This document shows, piece after piece, positions 36,600 to 47,438 of a stretch of 64,000 nucleotides of DNA (position 1 is the stretch's first letter; the number at the start of each line of letters is the position of its first letter). The notes beneath the pieces are model-generated. The model did no database searches. It had not been told where the DNA came from and saw only the letters and a list, made by a program, of their open reading frames with translations. The position numbers and the translations under genes are program-made. Origin of the DNA: Plazaster borealis (lineage: Eukaryota > Echinodermata > Asteroidea > Forcipulatida > Labidiasteridae); assembly GCA_021014325.1 (NCBI GenBank), contig CM037459.1, forward strand, positions 13,487,501 through 13,551,500, read 5' to 3'.

Positions 36600-37110
36600 A
36601 ATTACAATGAACGAAAAATAGCGTTTCGAGTTAATTTTTCAAAGTACTTAATGAACTAGGTGTTTATAATTTTATGTATAGCGGTAACACGTTCCACAAA
36701 CGAAGAGCAGCTGTGGCGAATGCCCTGTTCCCCCCAACTTCTTTTGGAACGAATTTAAACAATTTTAGACTCTAGATGATCGTAGACCGGGACGAGTGTC
36801 AGAGGGGGGATGAATAAGGCAAGAAATGTAGCCAGAGGCTAAGCCATTGAGAGCACGATAAGTTAACATACAAATTTAGTAAGAAATTTGCTCTCGAACA
36901 AGGAGCTAATGAAGTGATTTTAAAACAGGTTTGTACTATGGGATAGTCGTCTTGTATTACGAGACGTGCTGCGGCATTTTGTACCCGCTGTAATCGATTG
37001 ACATCAAGTAAAGAATTACAGTTATCAAGAAATGAGGTGACATAAAGGCACGAATAAGCTGTTCAGTCGCAACAGGGTTTTAAGATGTTGTCTAATCGAA
37101 CAATTACGGA
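36600..37110 (-). pseudogene. L2/CR1-like retrotransposon 3' fragment
   Basis: Minus-strand translation gives CNSLL, RLQRVQNAAARLV and then, after frame changes, stretches matching the C-terminal region of L2/CR1 reverse transcriptases. Only this C-terminal part survives and it is broken by frameshifts. It is a separate, older insertion from the two large L2-like elements. Confidence 0.6.
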
Positions 37111-37622
37111 GGTTACAACATTGGCAAGTTTAACGCAATTTGAAACCTGTGACTTTAGAGACTTTGTTGAGGTGACGATTACATCTAAATTTCTATATTT
37201 TTCCAAACAAACAAATAAACAAACAAACAATTACTTAAAAAAATCCATCCAACCGTCCTATAATTAAAACCGACAGAGGTATTAACTGTAACTAATATAA
37301 GACCAGTGTGTTGGATCTAATCTAGGCTTTATTAATACATAGGTTTTGCAATTTAAACCAAACTAAACTGAAAATCTGTCCAAAATATATAATCAATTAC
37401 CTTATATGGCGGTTGAGAACTATCAAGTTACTTCTTCAATATACACATGTACAGCTAAAAATGTACAACAAAATACAAATACAAATTTAACACTTAGTCG
37501 TGTTTAAAAAAAAAATCAATGACTAACTTTGCAAAATTACCGAAATTATTGCATTCTGCAAAGGTTTTTATATTGACTAAATTGTAGAATGTATTATAAC
37601 CGATTGTAGTTTGTACTTACAG
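37111..37622 (+). other. DNA upstream of the SRCR exon
   Basis: AT-rich and probably intronic if the SRCR exon is spliced as called. An AAAC-type microsatellite (CAAACAAACAAATAAAC) lies near 37204-37231. No other exon is visible. Confidence 0.4.
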
Positions 37623-37973
37623 TTTTAGTTCGTCTTGCCAATGGAAACACGCCCTACGAAGGTAGAGTGGAAGTTTACTACAAGTGCGTTTGGGGAACAA
37701 TCTGCGATTCTGGCTGGAGCATCAATGAAGCCAACGTCATCTGCCGTCAGCTCGGCCCCCCTTCTGCATCTGAGCTTGGCTTCTCTTCTTCATCTCAGAA
37801 TCAGAACAATGCTCAGTTTGGTGAAGGATCAGGGCCGAGTCTCATGACTGATGTTTCATGTAATGGAGATGAATCAAGCATTGATCAGTGTGATCACCTA
37901 GGATGGTTCAATCGTGACTGCGGACACTCCAATGACGTAGGAGTAACTTGTGACATCCCAATTCCGCCACCAA
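37623..37973 (+). CDS. SRCR-domain exon of a secreted or membrane scavenger-receptor-like protein
   Basis: After the acceptor TTTGTACTTACAG a 351-base exon encodes one full SRCR domain and ends CDIPIPPP with donor A|GTGAGT. It starts VRLANGNTPYEGRVEVYY and contains WGTICDSGW, NVICRQLGPPSA, FGEGSGPSLMTDVSC, IDQCDHLGWFNRDC and GHSNDVGVTC. The six cysteines of group A SRCR domains are present, plus one extra Cys in YYKC. Entry and exit are both phase 1, the usual symmetric arrangement of SRCR exons, so domains can be added without shifting frame. SRCR proteins are extracellular recognition or adhesion proteins and the family is greatly expanded in echinoderms. Only one domain lies here. The phase-1 signal-peptide exons at 14.4, 17.7 and 20.9 kb are plausible first exons; later exons were not found before 64 kb. 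Confidence 0.9.
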
Positions 37974-38063
37974 GTGAGTCCATCGTAGGTCCAAAGTTAT
38001 AAATCTCATGTTTTAAATTCGAAACTAATCTCTTAGTTCAACCAATTTCCTTTTTCCAGTGAT

Positions 38064-38180
38064 TATCTTTTAAGGGGTTGTATACGTTTGGTACTTGGAA
38101 CCCACTCTTTGTTTCAATCACATATAGTTTTGATTACCATTAACTTTCAGAGTCATTACCAAACGTATACATACCTTTTA
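38064..38180. mobile_element. Short foldback MITE
   Basis: AAGGGGTTGTATACGTTTGG on the left and CCAAACGTATACATACCTTT on the right are imperfect inverted repeats about 60 bases apart, flanked by TTTTAA-like sequence. The terminal GTAYACGTTTGGTA word resembles that of the MITE at 27453, so the two may be related. Confidence 0.5.
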
Positions 38181-38397
38181 AAACTGCCCTATAGGCAACG
38201 TGTTCATTGTTTTGTTTGTTGTTCATGTCATTGTATTAGCAAAAACAAACGTTTGATCATGATGCAGGAAGGTTAAAAAAGAAGACAATAATGGGTTAGT
38301 ACTCGATAGTAGGGTCTTACTCCACCAATGACAATCAATACATCACTACATACTAGGATATTGTGATGTTGTCATTTTATCTGACGTTACTTTTGTT

Positions 38398-38990
38398 AGG
38401 TGTTCGTGCAATACAAGCACGAACACCTCTTCGTTATTGTTCTGTTTTTTCTTTTTAGGTGTTCGTGCAATACAAGCACTAACACCTCTTTGTTAATGTT
38501 CTGTTTTTTTCTTTTTAGGTGTTCGTGCAATACAAGCACGAACACCTCTTTGTTATTGTTCTGTTTTTTCTTTTTAGGTGTTCGTTTAATACAAGCACGA
38601 ACACCTCTTTGTTTTTATTCTGTTTTTGTTTTCTTCTTCTCCATCTTCTTCTTCTTCTTAGGTGTTCGGCTAACAGCCTAACAACTATTGTTATTGTTAT
38701 GTTTTTATGTGTTCGGCTAACAGCCGAACAACTATTGTTAGGTGTTCGTGCAATACAAGCACGAACACCTCTTGTTATTGTTCTGTTTTTTTTTTAGGTG
38801 CTCGTGCAATATTAGCACGAACACCTCTTTGTTATTGTTCTGTTTTTGTTAAGGTGTTCGTGCAATATGTGCACGAACACCTCTTTGATTTTGTTCTTTT
38901 TTTTAGGTGTTCGTGCAATACAAGCACGAACACCTCTTTGTTATTGTTCTGTTTTTTTTTTAGGTGTTCGGCTCGTCAGCCGAAAACCTA
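38398..38990 (+). repeat. Array of eleven hairpin repeats
   Basis: Hairpins start at about 38398, 38457, 38517, 38576, 38660, 38708, 38740, 38796, 38852, 38905 and 38962, mostly 53-60 bases apart. The usual form is AGGTGTTCGTGC, a short loop (AATACAA) and GCACGAACACCT. Others use TTCGGCT with AGCCGAA, so both arms changed together. Spacers are T-rich (CTCTTTGTTATTGTTCTG then T runs then TTTTTAG). Single copies of the same hairpin occur near 26520-26640, 46545 and 62699. Open frames across the array on several frames reflect the repeat and are not genes. Confidence 0.85.
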
Positions 38991-39227
38991 TTGTAATCGT
39001 TAAGTTTTTTTTCCTCCCTTCTGAACCTTCTCTTGCAGATTTCGCAAATAGTTTAAGTTGTACAAACTTGAAACTTGGCATGTACCTGAACTTTAGCATA
39101 ATAATATAATAATAATAATAATAAGACTTGTAATGCGCACATATCCACCCTGCTGGGTGTTCAAGGCGCAGTAAAAAACCAAAAAAACAAAACAAAACAA
39201 AACAAAGACAAAACAGACACAACAAAA

Positions 39228-40187
39228 TTAGTCCTTGAAAACCTGTGACATAAGATGAGTTTTGAGAAGAGATTTGAATTTTGTGGTACAAAGACAAGAT
39301 CTAAGATTAAGCGGTAGAGAGTTCCAGATGCGTGGCGCAGCTGAAGAAAAAGACCTGTCACCCCATGAGTGTCGAGACTTGGGTTCAATGAGGAGAATCA
39401 TGGAACTTGATCGAAGATTCCTCGATGGAGTGTAAACTTGAAGTAGTTCAGAAATATAGTGGGGAGCCTTGTCATTAAGTGCTTTGTGGACAATGAGCAT
39501 CAGCTTGAAGATGATTCGTTGAGAGATAGGGAGCCAATGTAGTTGTTTCAGAATGGGGGTGACAGAACAGGATTTTCTAGACAGTGTCACAATGCGGGCA
39601 GCGGTATTTTGGAGGCGTTGAAGACGGGAAATCTGGTTGTTAGGAAGACTGTAGAGAAGAGCATTGCCGTTGTCAAGACGAGAAGTAACAAATGCATGAA
39701 TGACCTTTTCAGTGGCACTTTTGTCCAAGTACTTGCGAATCTTACCAATATTCCTGATGTGATATGATGACAGACGAACGATGTTGTTGATGTGTGGTTG
39801 AAGTGTCATCGATGAATCAAAAATAACCCCTAAGTTCCGAGCTTGCAGCGAGGGAGATATCCGAGCATCACCGATGGAAATGTATGGCACTGAAATCTTT
39901 GTTAACTGTTGACGTGACCCAAATAAAAGGAACTCTGTCTTATCATCATTTAACTTCAGGAAGTTTTGTTGTGTCCAACGTCGAATCTCTTGGATGCATT
40001 TCTCAAGTCTTGCAATAGATGCATTGGCGTTTTCTTGAGAAGATTTAAACGTAATGTATAGCTGAGTGTCGTCTGCGTACACATGGTAATTCAGATTAAA
40101 TTTCAGGATGATGTCACGAATCAGTAAAGTGTACAGCGTAAACCACTGCGGGCCCAGTACCGACCCCTGTGGCACAGAGTAGTTCAA
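39228..40187 (-). pseudogene. Retrotransposon reverse transcriptase, 3' part
   Basis: The 319-residue frame begins just before the conserved VPQGSVLGP (5-13) and carries YADD at 37-40, then the C-terminal RLQRLQNTAARIV and FSSAAPRIWNSLPLNL. It continues the 624-residue frame at 40234-42108 after a one-base frameshift near 40238. The VPQGS and YADD motifs are intact, so the frameshift looks recent. Confidence 0.85.
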
Positions 40188-40233
40188 AACAACAGGGTCT
40201 GATATTGCGGTGCCAATACATACATGCTGAGTT

Positions 40234-42108
40234 CTATTGTAGATACGATTTGCACCATGCTAGGGCTGTGTCCTCTATGCCAATGTGATTCTGGAGCCGA
40301 GAGAGAAGGATGTTGTGATCAACAGTGTCAAAGGCAGCACTCAAGTCTAGCAGGACTAGTGCTGTTAGGTTACCATTGTCCATTGCAGAAAGAATATCGT
40401 TGCTCACACGGACTAGTGCCGCTTCTGTCCCATGGAAAGGCTTGTATGCTGACTGGAACACGTCGGACAGGTTGAAATTATGAATGTGATCAGAAATGCG
40501 TGATGAAACTTCTCGTTCGATGACTTTTCCAAGATATTTTAAGTTTGCAACCGGTCTGTAGTTTTTGAATATCTCCTTGTCCAGGTTTGGTTTCTTGATG
40601 AGCGGCCTGATGTAGGAAACTTTGAGGCTATCGGGGAAACAACCGGAACTGAGAGATTCGTTTACAAGATTAGTGATGTAGGGTAAAAATATATCAATGT
40701 TTTGCTTCATCATGGATGTTGACACTGGATCCAGCTCACAGGATTTTGAAGGAGATTTCATAATAATCCTTTGAATCTCAGCAACAGTGGCAGGCTCAAA
40801 CACGGATAGTCTGCACTCTGGTTGAAGATGTGGCAATGTCTGCGGCACGTTGTAAGGGACTGATGAAAAAGATGAGCGGATGTCTGAAATCTTGGTGACA
40901 AAGAATTTCTGGAATTCATTTGCCAAGTCCTGATCATTGTAAGTGGATGGAAGGACGGGGGTTTTGGGTTTGAGCAACAACTTACCAATTATCTTGAAGA
41001 GCTTCTTTTGATCTCCTGAGGATTCTTGTACTTGGGATGAATAATGGGTGATCTTTGCCTGGTTGATCAAATTCCTAACTACTTTACATTGGTTGCGATA
41101 TTCTTGTCGTTGTATTTCCAACTTGCCATTTTTCCACCATTTCCGCTCAAGTTGACGACAGATCTTTCTTGCTGTACGAATATCATCATTGAACCAAGAA
41201 ACTTCAGTTCGGACCTTGACTGATCTTGTTTTCCAGGGTGCGTATTTATCCAAGATGTCACTGATAGTACTCTCATATTGGCTGACATAGGAATCCAAGC
41301 AGTCGTGATCAATTTCCAGCTTTGCTAAATGAGTTCCTATGTCGCGGAACACTTCAGGAGAATTCACATGTTTCCACTGTCGGCTCTTTATAGTGACGGT
41401 TGGGACTTTGGGCTTGCACAGACTCAAGTTACACATGACTGCATAATGGTCTGAGAATCCAGGTAGAATAACAAAGTTTGAGACAATAGGTGGGGTGATG
41501 TCACGAGTTATGACAAGGTCCAGGCAATGACCGAGACGATGAGTCGGCTCCTTGATATGCTGGGTAAGACCGAAAGCCTGAAGTAGATGCTTAAACTGGT
41601 TTGCATTGGTGTTGTGGATGTCATCAACATGAATGTTAAAGTCACCGGTGATGATGATTTCCGATGGATGAAGGAGATATTCTAAAATCAAATTCTCAAA
41701 TTCCTTAAGAAAACTTGAGAAAGTCACATGTTGGCCGTAAGAATCTCTTTCAGGTCTGTATACAATGACAAGGCGAACAGATTTAGAGTTTCCGGAAACC
41801 TCAGCATGAAGAGATTCAAAAGTTGTGTATTGGACGTCATTACTTTTCACAGAGACAGATAAAGTAGATCTGTACAGTATTGAAACTCCTCCACCGGTCT
41901 TGTGAGGTCTTGGGATGTGTTGAAAGTAGTAGCCAGCAGGGGTACACTGACGACATGTTAAGTTGTCATCTGGTCTCAGCCATGTTTCTGAAACGGCAAC
42001 AAGGTCCAGATCTTTTTGCAGAACAAAATCAGCAAAATCGTCATACTTGTTACAGATGGACTGTGTGTTCAGAACACAAAGGCGGAGTTGAGATTTGGCA
42101 GGAGTCAC
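40234..42108 (-). pseudogene. Retrotransposon endonuclease and reverse transcriptase, 5' part
   Basis: APE-type endonuclease: Glu in SETW (40-43), GDFNIH (155-160) and SDHYA (219-223). Reverse transcriptase: FKNYRPVANLKYLG (514-527) and LLDLSAAFDTVDH (586-598), then a stop right after WCKSYLQ where the frame shifts. The frame is also open a short way upstream of the listed start, which is GTG in DNA, so that start is not a real initiation site. Reading begins in the upstream frame at 42114-42764, shifted by one base at a CCCC run near 42132-42135. Confidence 0.85.
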
Positions 42109-42113
42109 TGGTG

Positions 42114-42764
42114 CTAGAACAGATGGGGTGTAACTTCAGGTATAGGGAGTTTATTAACAGTTCTACGGCGACCAGCTTTTTTACCACGATGTGTAGGTCG
42201 GTAAACAGTGCTGGGATTTACAAAAAGGCCAAGATTCTGCAATGTAAATTTGCAGGAAGGCAGAGTTGAGGCACGTGTGGATGGGGCATAACGGAGACTG
42301 AGAAGCTTGTTACGTGAGTAGGAATTTGCAGAGTTTGGACTAGCTTCTGCTGAGTTTGAGTTATTTTCAGCTTCAGGGCCGGGATTTACAGCAATGTCAC
42401 CGAAGATCACAATTTCCAAATGAAAAGTGGCTGGGGAACTGTCATAATATGACACAGGGCGTTTCAAATATTTTCGATGCTGGATGAATCCTAGCTGTGA
42501 CTTTGGCAGAATGCAAGCACTAAGCCCAATTGATGCTGATGGAACAAAGCTGACCACAGATGAGTCAGTGCAGTACAATGGTCTAGCAAGCAGGGAGAGA
42601 ATAAAAAGGATACTTACCTCCATTGTCCCCAGATGGGAGAACAATGTCCATGGACGAGGTGGCTGACTGCACAGCATGCAGCCACCAAAGTGTGTGTTAG
42701 CTTTGTACACCAGAATTTTTAAATGAGACAGTGAAAAATTCCAACAGAAAATCACTATTTTCAC
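42114..42764 (-). pseudogene. Retrotransposon ORF2 leader with signal-like segment and 2A-like motif
   Basis: A 216-residue frame in front of the endonuclease. Met48 (42621-42623) begins MEVSILFILSLLARPLYC, which looks like a signal peptide. Residues 122-130, at 42375-42401, read GDIAVNPGP. This resembles the 2A consensus D(V/I)E.NPGP, with Ala in place of Glu. In 2A peptides the ribosome skips the bond before the last Pro. 2A-like sequences are known at ORF2 N-termini of APE-type elements in sea urchins and other animals. A basic stretch (RGKKAGRRR) follows. The frame ends in a stop because of the one-base shift that separates it from the endonuclease. Confidence 0.6.
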
Positions 42765-42925
42765 AACTCAGATGACTCCAGGACACACAGAAAAAAGTCT
42801 TGTAGATTCCAGTTGTATAAGAATAAGAACACAAAATGGGCAATATACTAAGAAATTAACAAACAAATACAGAGCTGATTTGAGTGGCTGCTGTCAGGCG
42901 CTCAGTCAAATACTCGAACTGCATG

Positions 42926-45900
42926 AAGACGGCACGCGAACAATGACGTGATGATGAAGTCATCAGGTGTCGAATTACAAGGTTTTTAGATTTTTGTTTT
43001 AAATCTTTGAAATTCTGTAACAAATCACACTTAAGAGGCCGGCAGTTACTTTATGCGGGATCATACTAAAGTCATATAGGTCTTTATTTTTTGTCGCGTG
43101 CGTGACCTCACATAACCTCTACTTCCGGTCGAAACCGGAAATGCCTAGTAAATTGAAAGTAGCAGAAAGTGAAAATGTTTTATTGAGCTGTTTTTAACGA
43201 TGTTGTAATCCAGCAAGTGTCTGGTTTAAAAAAATTGGACCGGTGCCGTCACACAATTTTAAAGCGCCCTCTAGCGGCAGGTTGAAAAAAGTTCAAAGCA
43301 CAATTTTACTAGATGTCTGTGGCAAAGTTTATGAGAATCTCTTCAAAACTAGTAAATATGATGATCTTTATGCAGACAACATATTTGTATAGTCGTAGTA
43401 TGATGACGTCACCGTGTGTCACGTGGTAAGGCCCTAAACGTGCACATTTTGAAGCCGTGTATCTACTAAATAAAACCGCCGATTGAGTTGAAAATTGGTG
43501 TACTTGGACAACGACCATGGCTTGTGAAATGTGAAGTGACGTTATGATGACGCCATCACTTTATTTTTTACATTTTTTTTTATAAAATCAAAGCTTAGTA
43601 TTTGAAAAAATCATTACTCCAAAACCAGACGTTGGATTTTTGTTATTAACATATGAGCAGAAAGGTATTCAAAAACTTAATGGATGATACACATAGTGTA
43701 ACCTCGTTTGACCTTGTTTTCCGGTTAAAACCGGAAGTTGAAGTTTAGTAACGGACAAAATAATAACTCATGAACCACATGTTCGTTTTTTACAATCTAC
43801 ACATCATCGAACAGGTCGTGAAAAGTTTTTAAAAAGTTACTCAGAACCTGACCTCATTTGACCTTGGCTTCCTGTTCAAACCGGAAGTTGAAGTTTAATC
43901 ATTGAAAAATCATAACTCTTGATCCACAGATAAGATCTATACAAAAAAGAAAGGACATAATAATTTCAACAGCGCCCTCTCGTGACAAGTTTTTAAAAAG
44001 AAACTATTAATTGCTGAAAACCTGTTGCTTAAATATAAAATATTCAAACATAATGACCCGACAACATATAGGCTAATTTGGATACATCATAATAGCGTCA
44101 TCAGCCACCGTACCTTCTCGGCAGGATTTCAGAAAAAGTATAACTCGTAGAGACTTGAAACTTGTCATGTACTTAGACCTTAGTGTATAGACGAAACACG
44201 AACATTTTCGGGATGATGACGTCATTGATGACGTCATAACATCAAAAATGAAAAATAACGAGAAATATTGTAAATCGTCATATCTAGAGAACCATAAATC
44301 ATAAAGACAAAATCTTTACTTCATATGTAAGTTCAACATTCCTTTTAAAACTCTTACACAGAATGTGACCCATGTGAACTTTACTTCCGGTCGAAACCGG
44401 ACGTTGAAGGTTTTTTTTGAAGAAACGTTATATCTTATAAACTAAAGATGCTACACATTTAATCATTAAATCATCTGAAGGCCCTTGAATAGTTCTACAA
44501 ATCTTTCATTAGGTGTGACCCCATATGACCTTTACTTCCGGTCGAAACCGGAAGTTGAATTTTCTTTCATAACGAAAACTCGTCATATCTCATGAACTAT
44601 AAATGTTTTAGACTTAAAACTTACTAAGTAATTAGATCTTTGTGTTTAAATATAAATGTGTGTATTTCGGTTTGATGATGTCATCGATGACGTCATAACA
44701 ATAAATCAACGTTTAATATTAAAAAACATATTTAAAGAACCGTAATTGCTTCATGTAAGATATTTGCACCATATAAAAGCCCTTGCCGTCCTCTACAATT
44801 CACGTACAAAGTGTGACCCTATATGACCTTTACTTCCGGTCGAAAACGGAAGTTCAAATTTCATAATTCAAAAGTTCATATCTCATTAACTAAGAAGGTT
44901 GCAGTCTTGAAATTTACCACGTACTTAGATCTTAGTGTGTAGATGACACCCACATTTTTTCGGTATGATGACGTCATCAATGACGTATGACCTTTTCTTC
45001 AAGGTCATGCCCCTAGGTCGAAGTTTGCCTTTGTTTTTTTTTCTTGAAAAACATCTTTTTCGGGCTTATCTACAGCATAACTCAAGATTGAATCTGAATT
45101 TTACATTGAAACTCATCAGACATTTGAACCTAAATATCAAGACGACACATGTCATGATGACGTCATCAGGTATTGAATTACAATGAATCAAAGTTTAATA
45201 TTTGAAAAAAAATCATAACTCATGAACGACATTGGATTTTTACAATCTATTCATCATCGGAAAGTTCGTTAAAGGTCCAACAGACGCTACACAGAAAGTA
45301 TGACCCCATTTGACCTTGACTTCCGGTTCAAACCGGAATTAAAAAATTCACAAAATTCGTATCTCAAAAACCATTTATCATTTTAGCATAATTTTAGCAT
45401 CAGGTTGTAGAACGTTGAGCCTGCTCAAACTTTTGCACAGAAATAACAACATTTTGACATTTACATCTTGTCTTATAACCACAGGCATTAAAGCGCACGT
45501 TTGTGTTGATCCACGTAGATAACGCGTGATAGTGATAACACGTGTACAGATACGTGTACAATTGTACGTGTAGTTCAGTTTACATCAACTACACGTAGTA
45601 AAACATTTACCATCGCTGTATATTGCGCACCCCGGCATGAAAATAATCCATCTAATACTTGAAAAATTCATAACTCCTGAACCACACATTGGATATTTAC
45701 AATCCATACATCATCTGAAAGGTCTTAATAAACTGAACACGCGCTACACAAAGTAAGACCCTGTTTGACCTTGAATTCCGGTTCAAACCGGAAGTAGAAA
45801 TTTAGTATTTAAACAAATCTTAACTTCTGAACAACTCATTCGATTTTTACAACCTAGTCATCATTGGGAAAGTATGTAACATTTTTAAAAATGATATACA

Positions 45901-46540
45901 GAATGTGACCCCAGTTGACCTTTACTTATTGTTAAAACCGGATGATGAAATGTAATATTTGAAAAAAAAATCAGAATTCCTGAACCACACATTGGATTAT
46001 TTCATCTATACACCATTAGAAAGGGCTCCAATGATTTAAGAAACACTAGAAACTGTGACCTTATTTGACCTTGACTTCCGGTTCAAACCGGAAAGTGAAA
46101 GTTAATGTTTCAACAAATCGTAACTTCTAAACAACACATTGGATTTTTACAATCTTTACATTATTGGGAAAGTATGTGACAACTTAAGAAACAATACACA
46201 GATTGTGACCTCATTTGACCTTGACTTCCCGTTCAAACCGGAAGTTGAAGTTTAATATTTTAACCAATCATTACTCCTTAATCAGACATTGATTTTTTAA
46301 ATGTATACATCATTGTTAAGGTCTTCAAAAAGTCAACAAACGCTGCACAAAGTGTGAACCCATTTGACCTTGACTTCCAGTTCAAACCGGAAGTTGAATT
46401 TTTATAATGAACAAATCTAACTTATGAACCAGACGTTGGATTGATAAGGTAACTTGTTGACACCAAATCATTCACTCATAATTTGATGACATTACTCTCG
46501 AACACCCTGTTTTTGTAACAAACAAAAATTGAAGCCCTAG
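42926..46540 (+). mobile_element. Helitron-like element of about 150-bp modules, ending in CTAG
   Basis: Modules each contain a CTTCCGGTTCAAACCGGAAG-type palindrome, for example at 43128, 43730, 44391, 44533 and 45320. From 45767 to 46366 the module start GACCTTGA recurs every 149-150 bases. The element ends CTCGAACACCCTG, a hairpin (TTTTTGT/ACAAAAA) and CTAG at 46537-46540. Sequence from 45001 to the end recurs at 48085-49607 and, with insertions, at 49912-52445. No coding frame is recognised; it would be non-autonomous. Confidence 0.6.
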
Positions 46541-47438
46541 TTTTTAGGTGTGAGTGCAATATGTGCGCGAACACCTCTTGATTTTGTTCTGTTTTTTTCT
46601 TCTTCATCTTCTTCTTCTTCTTCTTCTTCTTCTTCTTCTTCTTCTTCTTCTTCTTCTTCTTCCACGGAACTCTTCTCTACAAAATAACTCAAGATTAAAA
46701 TTGAATTGAACATTGAAACTCATCAGACAATTGAACCTCAATATGAAGACGGCAAAAAATTGATGACGTCATTATGACGTCATCAGGTGTTGAATTACAA
46801 GGGTTGACCCTGTTTGACCTTGAATTCCGGTTCAATCAGGAAGATAGAATTTAATATTTGAAACTATCATAACTCCTCAACCACATATTGGTTGTTAATT
46901 TTCTGTACGTCGTCGGATAAAAATTGTGTAACTAAACCAACGCTATAAAGATTGACCTCATTTGACCTTGACTTCCGGTTCAAACCGGAAGTTGAAGATA
47001 TTATTTGAAAAAATCGAAACTCCTTAACCACAAATTGGATTTTTCGATTTATACATCATTATAGTAAGGTCTTCCACAAGCCAACAGACGCTAAACAAAG
47101 GGTAAACCCATTTGAGCTTGACTTCTGGTTAGCCGGAAGTTTATGTGTGCATATTTGAAACAATCATAACTCTTTAACCAAACAATTGATTTTTAGAATC
47201 TATAATTAATCGGAAATGTCTTCAAACAATATACAAACGCAACTCAGAGTGTGACCTCATTTGACATTGACTTTCAGTTCAAACCGGAGGTTAAAGCTTT
47301 ATATTGGAAATTGTTTAACTCCTGAACAAAATATTGGATAAATAAGGTAAAATGTCGTCACCAATTCATTCAATCATAATTTGATGATATCACTCACGAA
47401 CACCTTATTTTTGTTATTAACAAAAATTGAATGTCTAG
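46541..47438 (+). mobile_element. Helitron-like element, short head-to-tail copy
   Basis: It begins directly after the previous CTAG with a hairpin (GTGAGTGCAATATGTGCGCG), a long TTC microsatellite (about 46598-46662) and ACTCTTCTCTACAAAATAAC. Four modules then follow, with GACCTTGA-type starts at 46816, 46963, 47114 and 47262. It ends ACGAACACCTTA, a hairpin and CTAG at 47435-47438. Confidence 0.6.

Larger units (their letters stand above)
39095..42925 (-). mobile_element. L2/CR1-like non-LTR retrotransposon, near full length, frameshifted
   Basis: The 3' end is an (ATT)n tail at about 39100-39123 after CGCATTACAAGTC. The 5' end lies near 42925, judged from where Helitron-like family sequence resumes (GAAGACGGCACGCG). 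It therefore seems inserted into a Helitron-like element. It is closely related in motif wording to the element at 7918-10952 but has more 5' sequence. Confidence 0.75.

Noticed and set aside
38398..38990. CRISPR-like array of palindromic repeats with regular spacing
   Set aside because: Spacers are near-identical T-rich sequence, the repeats vary, the same hairpin occurs singly elsewhere, and the window is clearly eukaryotic.
38400..39003. Overlapping 90-100 residue frames rich in Cys, Phe and Thr
   Set aside because: They are translations of the hairpin repeat in several frames at once, with no start context or gene structure.
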